Below, in pieces: positions 37,202 through 49,177 of a stretch of 64,000 bases of DNA. Origin of the DNA: Gymnopus androsaceus JB14 (lineage: Eukaryota; Basidiomycota; Agaricomycetes; Agaricales; Omphalotaceae). Within the stretch, counting starts at the first letter, position 1. Each line of letters opens with the position of its first letter. The stretch lies in assembly GCA_009733575.1 (NCBI GenBank), contig ML769699.1, forward strand, positions 1 to 64,000, written 5' to 3'. The notes under the pieces are model-generated. The model was not told the DNA's origin and did not search any database. It saw only the letters and a list, made by a program, of their open reading frames with translations. The translations under genes were made by a program, and so were the position numbers.

Positions 37202-40200
37202 ATGATGTTTTTCTTCCCTTTGGATCTGTGTCTTGCTGCTGCAATTGCAGCATGGCTTTCTCCCCAAGTTATCGGTATATCTCTCTCACTGTCTTCCGAA
37301 ATCCTTCAAGATATCCTCATTTTGAAAATTTAGCGATAAACGTCACCACGTTCTCGCAGAACGTCTCTAGTTGCCCAGGTACGAAGACGTAGTATTGGTT
37401 CAACTCAACAGTTGTTGATTGGGAATCTGCGCAGGTTACAACGTGAATTCTTTGCAGGAAACCGATATTGGCCTTGTCGGCGAGCTCAGTATCGGTGGTA
37501 CCCCGTGCAATGCATTTGGCATCGATTTTGCGAATCTATCACTAGAAGTCACATATGATAGTGAAGATCGGTATGTCTTTCTCAAAACTTCTTTCCTCTT
37601 TCTCAATGTGCACTTTTCAGGCTTCGAGTCCGGATTTCTGACAGTCAAAACAAACAATACACAATACCAGAATCTATTATTACTCGGCCAGCTCCACCCA
37701 GTGCATCGTTGACTAATTCATCCGATCTGGTTTTTAACTATGAACCTTCACCATTTGCATTCTGGATCACCAGACGTTCTAGTCTTGATGCCCTACCTCT
37801 CTTTGATACGCGTCTTTCATCACTTCCTTCAACACCCATTCCCCCTGTTATCACCGATGATAATACAACAGCTTTGGATGGGTTCTCGCTAGTGTTCGAG
37901 GATCAATACCTCCAGGTTAATTTTGTCGTACAAAGCAGGCTTGATGATTCCTGACAACTTCCCAGTTGACTTCTTCATTGCCCCTAGATGCGAATATCTA
38001 TGGTTTGGGGGAAGTAGTTGCGAGCTCGGGCTTCAGGCGCAATGTGGCCTCGAATGGAGGCTCCATCCAAACCTTGTGGGCACGAGACGCTGGCGACCCA
38101 ATTGATCAAAACATGTAAGTATGCTCTTCTTTCACACACATATTATGTTGCTTCACTTATTATGTTGCTTCACTTTGTACTCAGGTACGGCAGTCACCCT
38201 ATCTACCTTGAACATAGGTACAACAAGACCACAAATGAAGCACAAAGCCATGGTGTTTTTCTCTTCAGGTAGTGCTTTGCCATTCCTTCCTCAATCTACT
38301 CTAATCATTGCACCTTAGCTCTTCCGGCGCAGATATAATGCTCTTAACTCCACCTGGTGCTGCACAGTCTCTTGTTCAATATCGAATGATAGGCGGAGTG
38401 CTTGACTTTTACTTCTTCTCCGGCCCCAGTCCACAGGCTGTCATTGAGCAGTACGGCGCGCTAGTAGGGTTCCCGAGCTGGCTCCCATCATGGGCATTTG
38501 GATTTCATTTGTGTCGGTACGTCAGACATCATTGTTCAAGCTTCATATTCCTATAAATTTTGTTAGATGGGGTTACACCAGTGTGAACGATACAATGGAC
38601 CAGGTCAAAGCAATGAGAGCTGCCGATATCCCTCTGGAAGGTAAACATCCCGCTCCTACGATCCTCGACCACATACCTGAGTTTTACACGCTAGTGATGT
38701 GGAATGACATTGACCTGTACCATGCCTTCCGAGACTTTACCACCGATCCTGTCAGCTTCCCTGCAGATGAAGAGCGGGCCTTTATTCAGGAATTGGTTAG
38801 TGAAAGATTTCATTGCGAGGTTGTAATGATCTCACCGATTTGTACCACAGACATCTAATAACCAACACTGTGAGTGCTCACGTCCCTTTTACATCTCCTA
38901 TAATGTCAACGCCGCCTATTATTTAGATATTCCCATTGTCGACGCCGCTCTTGCTCATCTGACCAATGCAACTGATGTTGTAAGGATATCCTTCGTCTTT
39001 CAAGATCTTACAGTAACACTTGCCCTGAATAGTACGATCCATACAGCAGGGGCCATGAATTGTACGATGATTGTGTTTAAACCTCTTCATCTTTTCACCC
39101 ATTTGCAGAGGTACCTTCGTCAAGAATCCCGATGGCTCAGAATATATTGGACAAGTTTGGCCAGGATATACGGTAAGAATTATAGGCTTTCGGATGCTAT
39201 TTGTATAGTACAAATAACATTATTTTTCTTAGGTTTTCCCGGACTGGTTCGCGAATGCAACCCAGCAGTGGTGGACAGAAGCGCTCAAGAACTGGAGTGA
39301 CGGAGGAGTGGAATATTCAGGATTATGGCTTGACATGAACGAGATTAGCTCTTTCTGCACGGGATCATGGTATGCCCTCTTTTTGCTATCGTTGACCTTG
39401 CTCTTACATGTTTGTTTGTCCTCACAGCGGGACCGGTGCCGATCTCAACGACACCAGTATCCCTTCTATACAAATCCCCGGTACTCCAGGAAATCCAGTT
39501 GTTGATTATCCGGAATGGTAAGGTATATTTGTCTTTCTCGGTGTACGATATTAACTCGCCCTAGCTATGACCCTTCGGTATCGGGTCCGAGCGGTAATAT
39601 CACAGTAAATGGAATGTTGACGTGCACGAACGGCAGTGCCCTCTCCAGTCTTCCGAGTCTTCCGAGGCGGGGGCTTGGAGCTGCAGATGAACCGGAAGTG
39701 AACCTCAACACCCCACCATACGCTATTCACGACGGTATTTAGCTCCTTTTCTCTCCAATGAACTACCTGACATGTCATTTAGGTAATGGAGCCCTTTCCG
39801 TCAGCACACTTGCCACAAACGCTACACACGCAGGAGGTATCTTGGACTTGGACGTGCACAACATGTGGGGTATGATGGAAGAAAAGGCGACGCATCTTGC
39901 TCTTCAAGAGCTTCAGCCTGGAAAACGTCCAGTTATCATTGCACGTTCGACATTCCCGTCGTCAGGTAAATGGGCAGGTCATTGGGTGAGTTTAAATGAC
40001 CTTTCTTCATACTACTTCTGACCGCATTTATAGCTTGGGGATAACTTTTCACTGTAAGTTGATCTTTGTAGTGGAATAGTCACTGTGCTAATATCGGTTC
40101 AAGATGGGAATACCTTTACTATAATATCCAAGGCATACTCCAATTCCAGATATTTCAGATACCTTTTGTCGGTGCAGATACGTGCGGATTTCGTGAGTCC

Positions 40201-41208
40201 TTATATAATATTCTCAAGGTTGAGTTTAACATGATTGATAAAATGAAGAGGGAAATACGGACGAGGAGCTTTGCAACCGATGGATGCAATTGTCAGCCTT
40301 TGTCCCTTTCTATCGCAACCATAATCAAAGGGGTGCATTATCTCAAGAGCCGTACCGCTGGGATAGTGTCGCGAATGCTTCTCGTACTGCTATCGCCACT
40401 AGGTACTCCTTACTACCATACTGGGTCAGTATATCTCGTTTTTCGGTGATGTTCCTCCTGATCACATCCCATAGACTACCCTATTTGCAAATGTATCTAC
40501 GCGCGGAACCCCGCCTATTCGAGCACTCTGGTACGAGTTCCCCACGGAGCCTGAACTGTTTGCTGTAGATAAGCAATTTTTGGTTGGGGAGACTTATTGG
40601 TGACCCCAGTCCTGCTTCCCAATGTCACGACTGTTGAAGGTACGTCGAAGCTACAAGTCCTGTGTATGTAGCTGCCATTGAAAGATGTCACGTTAGGTAT
40701 CTTCCCTGGACGAGGGAACGTAACCTGGAGAGATTTCTACACCCATGCTGCGATAAATGTTTCTTCAACCGGCACTCTCACCCTGTCTGCTCCCCTTGGC
40801 CATATCAACGTCCATATTCGCGGCGGCGCTGCTCTCCTCATGCACGCAAACCCAGCCTATACTACCACTGAAACCCGAGCAGGGCCATTTGCGCTTCTAG
40901 TGTCCCTCGAGTCCACCGAGGCTTTTGGCACTGCGTATCTCGACGACGGAGTCACCAACCCACCATCGGAAAGCCGGCTCGTAACATTTGCAGCGACTGC
41001 TCAGCAGCTCCAAATCACCAGCAACGGAAACTTTACAGTGGAGCAAAATTTGGAACAAGTGACGGTTTTGGGAGTCCCGACGAAACCGGCTGCAGTGTCT
41101 GTTGGAGGTGAGGAGGTGGATAGTTGGGAATTTATCGCGGACCTGGAAAAGCTGGTTATTTCGAACGTTTCAAGCAGTTTGAACGATAACCAGACCATAT
41201 CATGGTAG
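37202..41208 (+). CDS. Secreted GH31 alpha-glucosidase
   Basis: Extracellular exo-acting glycosidase that releases glucose from malto-oligosaccharides. It starts [18 protein letters not shown] (signal peptide). Seventeen or so short introns were followed, nearly all with GT-AG ends and correct phase, giving about 880 residues. Landmarks in order: [54 protein letters not shown] with the nucleophile Asp (39332-39334), [25 protein letters not shown] with the acid/base Asp, then FVPFYRNHN. One frame break: G4 at 40586-40589 needs G5 to join KQFLVG to [11 protein letters not shown]. Both catalytic Asp lie before it, but the C-terminal beta domains (to [13 protein letters not shown]) would be lost if the break is real. 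The conserved sequence after the break argues for an assembly error or a very recent mutation. Confidence 0.9.
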
Positions 41209-41543
41209 AGTTATGTATCACATCATCGGAACGAAACCCTCGGAGAACGATCCACTTTTCTACGTATTCCTTTCTTACTCATACTCTGTGTATACTGTAC
41301 TAAGGTATGTGAATACTCAGAAATATAAGTTCAATGTTCATTTCACTTGGGTATGAGCAGTTACATATTTGTTATACAATAAACATTCGAACACACTACA
41401 AAGGATTAGTTATAGTATGCGATTGTCAAGTCCAAACTACCGTCAGGTAGGGTTATCTGGAACATAGTACCGTGTAGAATGATGGCGGTGTTGTTTAATC
41501 AAGCAGAAGCGGCTTGGACCCTTAGTAGAAAAATTCGCGCAAG
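41209..41543. other. Convergent 3' intergenic region
   Basis: AT-rich sequence between the GH31 stop and the small secreted protein stop. No feature seen beyond possible polyadenylation signals (AATAAA-like at about 41379). Confidence 0.4.
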
Positions 41544-42470
41544 TTAGCCATGAATGACAGACAGAGCTGTAGAAAGACGCAACTGGATAAACCACTGTCC
41601 ATCAGCTGCAACGCACAGCCCACCATGAGCATTTTGAGTCGACTGGCAATTTGGAGCGATGAAGTTGACGATAGCGGCCTAAAGACAGATAAGAACTACG
41701 TAGTTCGTTAGCGGATGAACTGAGTAGCTCACCCAATCGCTGAGACAGTAGCTTTCCGTGATAGGATCTTGATTAACGAAAAAAGTTTCACACCTTGGAG
41801 GGTTTGAAAAAAAGAAAAGCGTATGAGAGAAGGAAGAACGAAATAGCTGCAAAGTAACCCACGTGTTGAAGGATAGAGCCACAGTGTTGTTTGTCTGAAA
41901 AGTGGCTAGGATCGAATATGCAATTTTTGGGAAGAAGCTCAACTTACACCAGTGCCGATAAGGAATGTGTCGTCTTGTCGGATATGCGTCAATTGAAGCA
42001 CCTCCTAGAAATCCTGGTGGAAAGAATTACTCACTGACGTTCTGACTCTCAAACAGTAATGCATTGGAAATGACGGTGCAGTCATTGGGGTTAGGCCCTC
42101 CGCCACTTGGAGTGAAACAGAAGGTGTTGCCTATAAGCAATCCGTAAACCTTTCAAACCAGGGAAGAGAAGAACAAAAGGACCTACAAGTATCTCCGCAA
42201 ACGTCGATAACAGTGCCGTTGTTCTGGCGGGCACTAAGAGATCGACTGGCAACATTTTCAGGGCAAAAGACCTCAGAGAGCTTGACGTTGCTTTCCGCTC
42301 CGATGAAGGTCTCGGAGACGATGACTTGCCCAGGGCAGACTTCCAGCTCTGGAGGAGGGTTCAGCAATGGGTCTTGCGGCTATTTGAACACCGGACGTAC
42401 CACGCTTCATTGGAGTTGCCTCTACGAGAAGAAGAGAGACAGCTGCGAGAACAACACTGATAAACTTCAT
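41544..42470 (-). CDS. Small secreted cysteine-containing protein
   Basis: Start MKFISVVLAAVSLLLVEA at 42470 gives a clear signal peptide. Intron 1 (GTACGT...CTCCAG, 52 bases) joins MKRE to LEVCPGQVIVSETFIG. Further introns (GTAGGT, GTGAGT, GTAAGT, GTGGGT, GTGAGC donors) join NTFCFTPSGGGPNPNDCTVI, SQNVNDTFLIGTG, CETFFVNQDPITESYCLSDW and APNCQSTQNAHGGLCVAADG. All joins are in phase, with no frame break. About 210 residues and eight or so Cys in the mature part suggest a disulfide-stabilised extracellular protein. The pattern is familiar from uncharacterised secreted proteins of agarics; function unknown. A TATATA box lies at 42519-42526. Confidence 0.8.
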
Positions 42471-42518
42471 GGTGTGCTAAGAGCGAGAGGAATGTACAAT
42501 CGAGTGCATCATCTGAGG

Positions 42519-42526
42519 TATATATA
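42519..42526 (-). promoter_or_regulatory. TATA box of the small secreted protein gene
   Basis: TATATA lies about 50 bases upstream of the ATG at 42470 on the minus strand. Confidence 0.45.
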
Positions 42527-43319
42527 CCGTAGAAACTGCCAAGAAACCTGCTGGTGAGGTTGAAACAGGTGGTCCTAGGTTGGGCCGATATTGGGGTGAT
42601 ATGCGGGGAGAGTTGTCCGCTGCATCTGATATTGTATATTCATGAAGGACCTCGTGAACAACTTCAAAGAGGGAGAATAGAAACAGCTAGTGTATAGTTT
42701 CTCTGCTTCCCTTGCTCCCTGGCTTGACCTCGCCTTAGTTGCAACGGGTCCAAGAGCCCGTTACTGGATGAACTGGATGAACCAGAAGAGAACGAGACCG
42801 TTGGACTCCTTTCAAGGTTTCCTCTCTGGCAAAATCCGAACCGGAACCTGATCTTGACATCAGCTTAGGGGTCAGACCTCATGCATCGTCATTGGCATAA
42901 GAGCCATCCGAATCTCCCCTCGCGTTAAGGGTATGCACACTGTCTGGTTTGTGAAACACAAAGTGCTCATGACGATATTACAACAACCCTTGAAGCTTCC
43001 GTCACCAAACGTAGCGCAAAAAATGCTCTGAGAAGAAAGCGGTGAAAATTAAGATTCAAGCCACTTGATGAGCATTCGCCACCGGTAGGAGTAAAAGGCC
43101 GATTGAAGAATTTCTACTATTTGACCATTTAGGATCCGAGATCATATGAAGCAAAAACATTCGTAGCAGGGTAATTATGGAAAGCCGGAAGGCCTCGCTC
43201 ACTTTGACAGTTCCGTTGATGGCAGCTGTCAAGGACCCGGAAAACCTCTAATCACATAATATTTTTTTCATTCAGCGCCTCTCACAATTGCAGTTCGGCA
43301 AGGTGAAAACTATACTTGA

Positions 43320-43565
43320 ATATTCCGTAACTGTAGCTCTAGGACAACTCTGAAGTCTATATTTGAGTAGTAAAGCCGCAGTTTTAGTCTAAAGTAATCT
43401 AAACTTCAATTCTAAAGTTTGCATCTGGAAACAGATACTCTACTATAGTCGCTACAGTGGCTATAAGAGTCTACAGGGCTTATGTGACTCTGCTACAAGG
43501 CTCTATAGTAGCTCGCATAGATCCTGTAGCCAGAATGCACTTGCAGATGTAGCTTCAGAGGAATA
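43320..43565. repeat. CTACAG/CTGTAG word array
   Basis: Variants of CTACAG, CTATAG and the complement CTGTAG recur about a dozen times in both orientations, for example at 43331, 43440-43490 and 43525-43550. It resembles the interiors of the TIR elements but uses a different word, and no CATCAGC-type ends were found. Confidence 0.5.
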
Positions 43566-43695
43566 TAATTATATAAATGACTGCTGATTCTACAAGGTTA
43601 TCTACTTATCAGTACATGAGTATTTAAGTAAATATATAAGGAGTCAGCAAAAGGAGATGTAAATACAAATGCAAGCAAATATGTGTGCAAGGGTT

Positions 43696-43990
43696 ACATC
43701 AGCAAAACCTGGATAATTGCCATAGCTGTTATAGCAAGCCATAGCAAGCCATAGCAGCCATAGAACTATGAACTGCTATGAATTGCTATGGGTAGCTATG
43801 AGTTACTATGGACTTCCCAAATTATATTGCCTGTTGACAGATGTCATGCTCTATAGCAATCCATAGCAGCCCATAGCAGTCCATAGCTCTGGATAGATGG
43901 GGACCTTGCTATGGGTGCTATGCTATGAGTGCTATGATTGCTGGATAGCACTATCCAGTGCTATCCAGTTCACCCAGGTTTTGCTGATGT
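43696..43990. mobile_element. Short TIR element with self-complementary interior (copy 2)
   Basis: Perfect 16-base inverted ends ACATCAGCAAAACCTG (43696-43711) and CAGGTTTTGCTGATGT (43975-43990), with TA at both edges. The interior is an array of CCATAGC words in the left and centre and GCTATGG/GTGCTATG complements in between and to the right. Length 295 bases. No coding sequence, so non-autonomous. Confidence 0.7.
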
Positions 43991-44663
43991 AATCATCCTC
44001 CAGGGTCTGAGACTTGAGAGTGGGGCAAAGATGTGAATGTGTGCAAATGGAGCAAGCAGCTGTGGACATCAATATTCAACAAATCAAAGCTGGAACAACC
44101 CTCAAGATGCACATTGTCAGTGACAATGGTAAGTAGCAATTACTTAACTTGTAGTGAAGTTGGGGTCTAAGTATTACTACTGTAGTATCAGCATACTTGT
44201 ACTACATTAATTCTAGAGTCTTCTACAGATTGATTCATACTTATCAGGCACATATGGGCATGGAGCAGGAGAGCTTCAAGGATGTATTCCCAGTGTTGCC
44301 CGCAGACAATTTTGGGGGAAATCAGAGACTCAAGGAGGTAAGAATTGAACTTGAGATCTGGCATGTACAAGGCAGATTAATGCTTGATTAAGTACTATCT
44401 AATCAAGTAATGAGGTTTAATCCTAAGGCATTAAAGATGAAAGCCTAGGTAGCAAGGGGAAAACTGACTCTTGATCTTAACTTGAAGCATATGCAGTGGA
44501 ACTTTTGGAGGCTTCCTGGAGCATCTCCATGGTGCTATGAGCCATGTAAGGATTTCAGTGTCCTCCTGCCTGTTTCCACTGACACTGTATGCATATACGG
44601 GCCTCTGGACATCATGTCTGTTCCTTAGGAGTCTCATAGATGTTGCTCATACACATTATGTTC

Positions 44664-45027
44664 CATCAGCAAAACCTGTATTGACTGGGGTGTTGGAATA
44701 AATTGAATATATGCATTGTAATCAATTCCCTCTGGTCTATAGTGAAAAGCCTGAGAAAACATGCAGGGAATCAATTCAGAGGTATGATACTTTATATAGA
44801 TACTGTAATGACAGGTGAACTATCTAAGCTATCTCTGCCAAGCAATAAGTAAGATAAAGTCAAATATAGAAATGGTGCATCAAGTGCATATACTAGGTAA
44901 AACCAGATAGAGTGTACGGCTTGATTGCATGCTGTGGCTCTATCTCCAACATGTGACTCTCTGGGAGAACTGGAAAGCACTTGCCACCGCTCCCAGAGAG
45001 TCCCAGTTGATACAGTTTTTGCTGATG
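44664..45027. mobile_element. TIR element (copy 3)
   Basis: Ends CATCAGCAAAACCTG (44664-44678) and CAGTTTTTGCTGATG (45013-45027), inverted with one mismatch. No TA pair at the edges. The right half holds a 13-base inverted repeat GACTCTCTGGGAG / CTCCCAGAGAGTC around 44945-45003. The left and middle parts are not self-complementary, unlike copies 1 and 2. Confidence 0.55.
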
Positions 45028-45338
45028 CTCCCATTAATTCTCAGATTAACTACAAACTCCTTTACTTAGACCCTTATTTTACCATTTAAATATCATTGTG
45101 ATTCTGTTCTAGGTCATCAAATCAACTCAGGTTATTCCCCATTAACCCCTTGTGCATCGTTTGAGTTGAGTGTCAGTTCATAACAAGCCAGGAGTCTCTG
45201 GGTTTGCATGGAAATTCAAAGGGACAATTGAAAGGGAATAAGTAACTTGAACTTGAGGTTGAGTTCATTCAACAAGATAACTTGACAAAGTACAATGGTA
45301 TTGAAGTGGTAAAGTAAGGCTCTAAAGTATTAACTTCA

Positions 45339-45363
45339 AAGTAAGTAAGTAAGTAAGTAAGTA
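45339..45363. repeat. (AAGT)n microsatellite
   Basis: About six tetranucleotide units of AAGT/GTAA. Confidence 0.85.
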
Positions 45364-45454
45364 GTAATCAAGAATTCTACTGAAACTGTAGTCAATCCAA
45401 GAAATAAGTAAAGACTTAGTGTGTATGACACTGTAAGTAATTCTGAGGCACCTG

Positions 45455-45590
45455 AAGGTTGATTGTGACACTCCGAGACTCATATACATGCGAGTGGTAA
45501 GACAGCAAGAGAAGACTGAAGGTGATTGTGACACTCCGAGACTCATATATACATGCGGAGTGGGTAAGAACAAGCAAGAGGAGGTCAAAG
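45455..45590. repeat. Two tandem 67-base repeats
   Basis: The block beginning gattgtgacactccgagac occurs at about 45461 and 45528. Both copies continue into catatacatgcg, agtggtaag and agcaagag, with a few small indels between them. Confidence 0.7.
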
Positions 45591-45766
45591 GCAAGGGTAT
45601 GGAATCTATGGATGAAATCCTTACACATAATTAAATTGTCCCCAATCCATTGAGAACCTTAATGACTACTTATTGACATTGTACTCTTTATAATGTTATT
45701 TCCCGAGGGCCACATTAACAATTGAACTGGTGCCGTGTGTAAGTAAATTAACTTATTAAGTATTTG

Positions 45767-45832
45767 ATTGAGCGCCCGTTGTGCGCTTGCGATGTGGTGA
45801 CCGAGGTCCCACTACCAGATATAGCTCAATCA
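45767..45832. repeat. Short hairpin with 9-base inverted ends
   Basis: TGATTGAGC at the left and GCTCAATCA at the right bound a GC-richer 66-base segment in AT-rich surroundings. It may be the end of a larger repeat; I cannot assign a family. Confidence 0.4.
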
Positions 45833-46247
45833 CCGAGGAACTATTGAAATTCTTTGATTCCGATCATTCCGAGACAGCGAGGCCTTCCGGCTTTCCATAG
45901 GTAATAACATCTAATGTATTCATTCATTTTTTATCAAGCCTGGATCAAAATACACTGACCCAGGTCCCAAGGTGACATATTGAAGGAGATTTCGTACTGC
46001 CTGAAGATAAATATTTGCAGGTTTCACAAATATCAGACGGACGTCGTGGGGAGAGGTTGAAAAAGGCAGAAATGCAGATTATAAATGGCCTTTCCCAGTG
46101 GCTATTTTCCTTCAAGTTCATGAATGCGAGATACTTATAAGTACGGAGATGTGAATCCAGGAACTATCAAAATTTCAGCGCCGGCACCGTCGTGGTAAGA
46201 GGTAAGCAACAGAGCTGTGACAGCAAGGGAGAAACAGCATGGTTCGG

Positions 46248-46405
46248 GCCAGCTGTTCCAAAAAACCTAGGCCACTTCAAAAAATCGTTTACATACAGCT
46301 CCCTATTCAGTTGCTACTCCGTCTGATTCAATCGTCTACAAGCCCCACCAGAATTTCACTGCAGCAAAATTACGAAGTGGCCTAGGTTTTTTGGAATAGC
46401 TGTCA
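46248..46405. mobile_element. MITE with 29-base terminal inverted repeats
   Basis: The left end (from CAGCTGTTCC through CCTAGGCCACTTC, about 46250-46278) and the right end (GAAGTGGCCTAGG through AATAGCTG, about 46375-46403) are inverted copies with one mismatch over 29 bases. The centre is unrelated AT-rich sequence with no coding frame, typical of a non-autonomous DNA element. Target duplication is not obvious. Confidence 0.75.
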
Positions 46406-46851
46406 TTCAAACAGATTTTGATCTTTGGCAACTTTTTACAAACATCTTAGTAATACAGGGCGTCGTCTGCGGATCCGGATTCAGTGGATCAGTATACCCC
46501 CTTGATACCCCGAACCCAGTGACACAAGCAAGCCTTTAATGCCTGATCACTCCTCGTATTTAACGCTTTGACCTCCGTTGGTTGTAAGTAAACAGAAATA
46601 AAAGTCAACAAAAAACCATACTTCAAGCGTCGGGGAAGTACCGATAGGTCTGCGAATGAGATGAGGCGAGACCTAGAATGAAGGATATCATTGAAACTTT
46701 TGGCACAGTGCGCATTTGGACTTGTAAAGGTATGGAAGTGACAATCTGAATGACGCTGCTATGGCATGTAGGTTACACCCTCGATTCCGACATCCGCCTT
46801 ACATTGGGTTCCAGAGTCATAATATGGCACCAATAATGTGCGAGTAAGACA

Positions 46852-46936
46852 GTCCTTCTTAGCTCAGTTGGTAGAGCGCGTCACTAGTATGAGGTAGATT
46901 GTGACAACTGATGACGAGGTCAGTCGTTCGTCTTGT
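46852..46936 (+). pseudogene. tRNA-Thr(AGT) relic with an anticodon-loop insert
   Basis: TAGCTCAGTTGG is a perfect A box. The D stem pairs (GCTC/GAGC), and the anticodon arm CGTCA-CTAGTA...A-TGACG carries AGT (Thr). A 21-base segment sits after position 37, where nuclear tRNA introns lie. The 3' part fails: the T-arm candidate AGTCG-TTCGTCT-TGTGG does not pair, and no 3' strand complements the 5' acceptor TCCTTCT. I read it as a tRNA gene damaged in its 3' third. Confidence 0.55.
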
Positions 46937-47623
46937 GGGAATGTATTTTTCCTGACTTCGAGATGCAGGAGGTAGCGCCCATAACAATTTTGAAGGCGAT
47001 GAAAGTGCTCATCAAGGGCGGTTTGGTTTAGGAGAGTCGATTGAGCTACTATAAATTAGGGGCGTAGGGCGTAGGGAGGGAGGGAGGCGAGGGATATTCG
47101 CCCTACTGCACTTCTAAGTATTATTTGAATGTGAGGACCTGCATCAATTAATATGATTCCTGGCATACCTGTAGCTGGTTTGAATTCGTCTTTTGTATTT
47201 CATTTGCCACGACTCAGAACGCGTTGGAATGTCAATATTTGTACAATCGATTTTGAACGCTTTGGCCGACCTATTTTGGACGCCGACCGCCAAAAACCGA
47301 TAACAAGCATTATACCAATGTTCCATCCTTTTAAGTATGAACGTGTCCCCAGGTTTTAAGTATTATGTCTAAATTTTTAAAGTTTAACGTTTGTATCAGC
47401 GTAAACTGTAGAGCTGTACTGGCGTAGCGATAAGACGAATATTAATATATATATGTACTTTTTTTCGAACGGTAACGAACGGGAGGTGAATAACACGGTC
47501 CAAGTGTTCTAAACCGATGAAGGAATGTGATACAAAAACAGAAAAACATCAAAAGATGTCTCGCAAAGCAAACACGACAAGTAACGACATGCAAAAGAAG
47601 AGCTTGAAGAAAGTAAAGGTAGC

Positions 47624-49177
47624 CTAGCGGCTTTCGACCCACGTATCAGTGACAAGAGATACTGGAACGACTATGCGAAGGGAGTTGAAAGCTGCTTGGT
47701 TAGGCTTCGACAGAACTGAAAACACCAAAAAGTCCTACAGAGGAATGACAAATGAGTACTTTGCCGAACAATGAATAAAGAGACCATGTACCGCTACAGC
47801 AATCTTCCCCGCATCGAAATGGCCTACACGAATATCATCTCGACATTGTACGTGGCCCTCCCAGTCAAGAGTCATCTCCTGCGATGACTGGCTAAGGCAT
47901 GGATCAATCTCCATAGAGGGCGGTAAAGCTGTGAGCGTTCCGCTCCCAATGAGAGAGCTCTTCCATACTGCCTGACTCTTCATCTCTGCTCGCACTTGAC
48001 GCCGTAGAGAAACAGTCATTGTCAGCGTCAGGTTGTTTGACCTACGACCCGATGATGTTGACGGCTCAAGCTGCACATGGGAATAGAATTCTTTGAGAGA
48101 TGCTATTGACCCGGAGAGTTGGATGTGATATGGGATGGAGTCTCGGAGGCCAAAACTGCGAACGGCAGGAACAAAGAACTAAATGTGGATCCAGTTTAGT
48201 AAATGTATATATTCTCGAGCCAACGCCTGAGAGAGAACTCACGCTCGCGTGTATGGACTCGAGTTTGGTACTTGGTCTCGATTGAAGGACGGACACGCTC
48301 TGGAACCACTCTTCAGGCGAAGACTTGACGGTTGAAATAAACCCGGTAGGGATGACGGGCTGAGGAGGGCGCTTGCGAGGTCGGTAGATGAATGGTGTTG
48401 ATACCCTGAACAACAATAAAATCAGTACACAACGATATGTCCCATCCAAGAAACAGCGCACGTTTTCTTGCGATCCCAAAACGAACCGTGCATTTTGACA
48501 ATTGCGCGGATGGCATATGTGCACTTTATATACAGTCCGGGAATACCTAGAGGAATTCGTCGTTAAAGCGTCATAAAAAAGAAACTCGTTCATACCAGTA
48601 AAGTTGACTTCGTATGAGGGCGGTAAAGGGAATTCGCGGTCTCCATCTTTGAACGTAGGCGGTAGGACAGTCGAGAAAGGTATTATTCTTGAGCAAGTGG
48701 CGGGGTTGCTAGAGTTGGGAGCATGGCAAGACCATAACTCGTACTGCTCGTCTACGGTTTTCACGGTTTTAGATACCGCGTTTGACCCGGAGATGTTCAG
48801 TTTAATCCTTCCTTCTACCTGTGAGAAGTCTTGCTCATCAATACACGCACAGAAACACGAATGACACGCTATAAGCCTACTTTCAAGACAACTTCCACGA
48901 TATCTTCAATCTTCAATGAAGAATCGAGGCTGATGCTCCCAGAAAGGAGTCCCAGGCGACCATATGACGGCATGTCGGCGTTTTGATCCTGTTCAGAGAG
49001 CAGGATAGTGATGTCGCCAGTATGCTTGGTGAATGTCCCCGTCGGGTGCGAGGATGAATGGAACCGGCTAGTTTGAGCAAGTACTTGCTCTCCATCGAGG
49101 ATATCTGGCGAATAGGAGGGAGGGGAACGCGAAGGACAATAAGCAGGCAGCTGCTGGTCAAGAAGTAGTTCTGACAT
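47624..49177 (-). CDS. Arrestin-like (alpha-arrestin) adaptor with PPxY motifs
   Basis: Likely cytosolic adaptor that recruits a Rsp5/NEDD4-type ubiquitin ligase to membrane cargo. Start MSELLLDQQLPAY at 49177. PPSY occurs at residues 19-22 and again in LPPSYEVNFTG, and LPAY at 10-13; these are WW-domain ligands. Arrestin-N beta-strand blocks are TGTFTKHTGDITILLSEQ, YGRLGLLSGSISL, DEQYELWSCHA, IPFSTVLPPTFKDGD and LYIKCTYAIRAIV. Later blocks are STVKSSPEEWFQSV and FGLRDSIPYHIQLSGS. Five introns join in phase (donors GTAGGC, GTATGA, GTGCGC, GTGAGT, GTCTCT). The last exon ends VSLVTDTWVESR at 47624. About 430 residues, no frame break. Family placement is by pattern; no cargo can be inferred. Confidence 0.75.

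Larger units (their letters stand above)
42527..47623. other. Repeat-rich gene-free region
   Basis: No credible gene. It contains a CTACAG/CTGTAG word array, two TIR elements, an AAGT microsatellite, a 67-base tandem duplication, a small hairpin with 9-base inverted ends, a MITE and a tRNA-Thr relic, each listed separately. 42.5-43.3 kb and 46.9-47.6 kb are plain AT-rich sequence. Confidence 0.55.

Noticed and set aside
41679..41942. Separate gene inside the small secreted protein region
   Set aside because: This frame is intron read-through of the 41544-42470 gene; the splice sites on either side fit that gene.
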